From: Acidobacteriota bacterium
GTDB lineage: Bacteria > Acidobacteriota > Holophagae > Thermotomaculales > Thermotomaculaceae
Direction: 5' to 3'
Assembly: GCA_003650445.1 (NCBI GenBank)
Contig: QMQE01000178.1
Coordinates: 1-5,070, forward strand
DNA length: 5,070 bases
The notes beneath the pieces are model-generated. The model made no database searches. It was not told the origin of the DNA and saw only the letters and a list, made by a program, of their open reading frames with translations. Position 1 is the first letter of the stretch. Every line of letters begins with the position of its first letter. This document shows positions 4,317 to 5,070 of this stretch, piece after piece. The translations under genes and the position numbers were made by a program.

Positions 4317-4355
4317 TCCTTTCTTTCGCGCACTTGCACTTTCACTCGCACTCTC
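4317..4355 (+). repeat. CACT-hexamer tract, copy 5
   Basis: TCCTTTCTTTCGCGCACTTG then TTCACT and CGCACT units, ending CTCGGAG. Slightly more diverged than the other copies. Together with copy 4 it rebuilds the composite seen at 151-279. Confidence 0.8.
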
Positions 4356-4398
4356 GGAGAAAAGGTTGAGTAAAAGGCAAGATTAAGTAAAGAAAAGA

Positions 4399-4420
4399 CA
4401 GAGAATCAGCCAACTCTCTG
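4399..4420 (+). repeat. Hairpin CAGAGA...TCTCTG, covarying copy of the 4112 hairpin
   Basis: CAGAGA (4399-4404) pairs with TCTCTG (4415-4420) around ATCAGCCAAC, followed by ATTTGATTTC. Relative to 4112-4132 (CAGGGA/TCCCTG) one G-C pair has become A-T on both sides, so pairing is kept. The first bases of the window (AAAGACAGAGAATGGCCAAT) belong to the same module, but there the right arm reads TCCCTT and pairing is imperfect. Confidence 0.6.
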
Positions 4421-4444
4421 ATTTGATTTCTGAACCATCCACTA

Positions 4445-4459
4445 CGGTGCAAAGCGTCG
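4445..4459. repeat. Three-base-loop hairpin CGGTGC-AAA-GCGTCG
   Basis: Six pairs if two G-U wobbles are allowed on the plus strand. It sits one unit upstream of 4514-4528 in the tandem series and has the same spacing to the following CTCCTTGATTTTTCTT segment. It is probably a decaying copy of the same hairpin. Confidence 0.4.
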
Positions 4460-4534
4460 CATCTCCTTGATTTTTCTTTGTCATTTAACACTTAACATTC
4501 ATCATTTAACACTCGGTGCGCAGCACCGTGTGCC
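4459..4534 (+). repeat. AT-rich unit with hairpin CGGTGC-GCA-GCACCG, tandem copy 1
   Basis: The unit reads GCATCTCCTTGATTTTTCTT, then a run of TTTAACA/TTAACAT/CATTTAACA words, then the perfect hairpin at 4514-4528, then TGTGCC. The following unit begins 76 bases later with GCAACTCCCTGATTTTTCTT. The AT-rich part is itself a degenerate tandem repeat of about 8-14 bases based on CATTTAACACT. Confidence 0.7.
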
Positions 4535-4602
4535 GCAACTCCCTGATTTTTCTTCCACCTAACATCTAACACCTATCATTTAACATCCGGCGCGGAGCGC
4601 CG
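4535..4602 (+). repeat. AT-rich unit with hairpin CGGCGC-GGA-GCGCCG, tandem copy 2
   Basis: Same order as the preceding unit: GCAACTCCCTGATTTTTCTT, AT-rich words (ACATCTAACACCTATCATTT), hairpin at 4588-4602. Against copy 1 the stem differs by one compensated pair (T-A to C-G) and the loop is different. The 3' end of the polyferredoxin gene, including its stop at 4576, lies inside this unit. Its reverse complement is the arm at 4155-4201. Confidence 0.75.
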
Positions 4603-5070
4603 CAACCCCCACTTCAGTGCGCCGGTGGGGCAGGCCGAAATACACTGGTTACAGGCAAAGCAATCCGGGCGATAAACAGCATCTTTGAGGATTTCAGGCA
4701 CAGCCGGACATGAGGTTTCGGTGACACAGAGATTGCAGTGGGTGCATTTGTCAGGAATGAAAGTAACCCGAAGGGCACCGGCCTGTTCCATCCAGTGGGT
4801 GAACAGTCCCACCGGGCACACCGCGTAACAGAATGGACGGTACCATTTGAATGCCAGCACGATCACCAGCACCAGTGGAAGGAAATTGAAAATCATTTCC
4901 ATCACCGGCAGGCCGCCGGAAAACTCAAATCCGTGGAAGGGGTTGATGTAATCATAGAGAGAAACAGGATAAACCTTACCTTTGAATGTAACATGGAGAT
5001 AGGCACTGACGCTCAAGGCGATAAACATGGCAAATACTACCATACGGGTCAGCAGTACGGCAGAAGGATT
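4576..5070 (-). CDS. Membrane-bound 4Fe-4S polyferredoxin, NapH-like (5' end outside window)
   Basis: The visible 164 residues remain open to the window edge (NPSAVLLTR precedes the first internal Met at 5043), so the start is missing. Two hydrophobic segments are seen, VVFAMFIALSVSAYLHVTF and a second around MIFNFLPLVLVIVLAFKWY. Then come RPFCYAVCPVGLFTHWMEQ, the Cys-x3-Cys-Pro motif typical of NapH, NosR and related proteins, and two ferredoxin-type clusters: CTHCNLCVTETSCP (spacing 2, 2, 5) and CFACNQCISACP (spacing 2, 2, 3). Such proteins pass electrons through the membrane to periplasmic reductases or maturation enzymes. The specific pathway cannot be told without the upstream genes. The first cluster has two extra residues before its last cysteine. 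The last nine residues (LRRSAPDVK) and the stop are encoded by the repeat unit 4535-4602. It converges on trmO. Confidence 0.85.
   Translation of the reverse strand, partial: NPSAVLLTRMVVFAMFIALSVSAYLHVTFKGKVYPVSLYDYINPFHGFEFSGGLPVMEMIFNFLPLVLVIVLAFKWYRPFCYAVCPVGLFTHWMEQAGALRVTFIPDKCTHCNLCVTETSCPAVPEILKDAVYRPDCFACNQCISACPTGALKWGLRRSAPDVK

Larger units (their letters stand above)
3988..4575. repeat. Repeat-rich region between the convergent trmO and polyferredoxin genes
   Basis: No gene is supported in these 588 bases. The region contains, in order: a GC hairpin (4003-4015), module A copy 2 (4061-4120), a terminator-like hairpin (4112-4141), an inverted-repeat arm (4155-4201), two CACT-hexamer tracts (4239-4280, 4317-4355) with a hairpin between, a second terminator-like hairpin (4399-4420), and two AT-rich units each with a GC hairpin (4459-4602). 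The flanking genes converge here, so some hairpins may serve both as transcription stops. Open frames on both strands are products of the repeats. Confidence 0.8.

Noticed and set aside
4097..4386. Frames on both strands of the right repeat region (Arg/Val/Glu-rich on minus, Leu/Ala-rich on plus)
   Set aside because: They are translations of the CACT and TACCCC tracts, without initiation signals or recognisable protein features.
4459..4602. CRISPR array
   Set aside because: Only two to three units, unequal in length (76 and 67 bases), with similarity spread across the whole unit and no unique spacers or cas genes.

Overview
The window comes from a bacterial chromosome of moderate G+C content. 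It holds one gene block (about 313-3987), the 3' part of a further gene at the right edge, and two intergenic regions (1-312 and 3988-4575) built from the same family of short repeats. The phylum cannot be fixed from the sequence alone. The style of the ECF sigma factor, its small membrane-protein neighbour and the LCPDG-type secreted protein loosely resembles Acidobacteriota or Candidatus Aminicenantes; this is a weak guess.

Five genes lie on the minus strand, in transcription order: a secreted two-domain protein (3316-2555), the DNA-3-methyladenine glycosylase I gene tag (2537-1959), a three-helix membrane protein (1873-1427), an ECF sigma factor (1358-825) and a zinc-finger transmembrane anti-sigma factor (828-313). 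Gaps are 17, 85 and 68 bases, then a 4-base overlap. A consensus-perfect sigma70 promoter (TTGACA, 16 bases, TATAAT) precedes the first gene. The last two genes form a classic translationally coupled sigma/anti-sigma pair, and the membrane protein may belong to the same envelope-sensing unit.

On the plus strand, divergent from the secreted-protein gene, is a TrmO/TsaA-family tRNA methyltransferase gene (3520-3987). It has its own promoter, overlapped by a 7+1+7 palindrome. At the right edge a minus-strand gene (stop at 4576, 5' end outside the window) encodes a membrane-bound polyferredoxin of the NapH-like type. It converges on trmO.

Both repeat regions sit at the 3' ends of genes. They mix hexamer-periodic tracts (NNCACT and TACCCC), an A-type 60-base module, AT-rich units, and at least nine small GC-rich hairpins, most with three-base loops. 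Several hairpin stems differ between copies only by compensating changes while the loops vary freely, and one 47-base unit is present in both orientations. The C-terminal tails of the polyferredoxin and the anti-sigma factor run into these repeats and end there. No CRISPR array, transposase, tRNA, rRNA or phage gene is visible. The repeat family is the least ordinary part of the window; the genes themselves belong to recognisable families.
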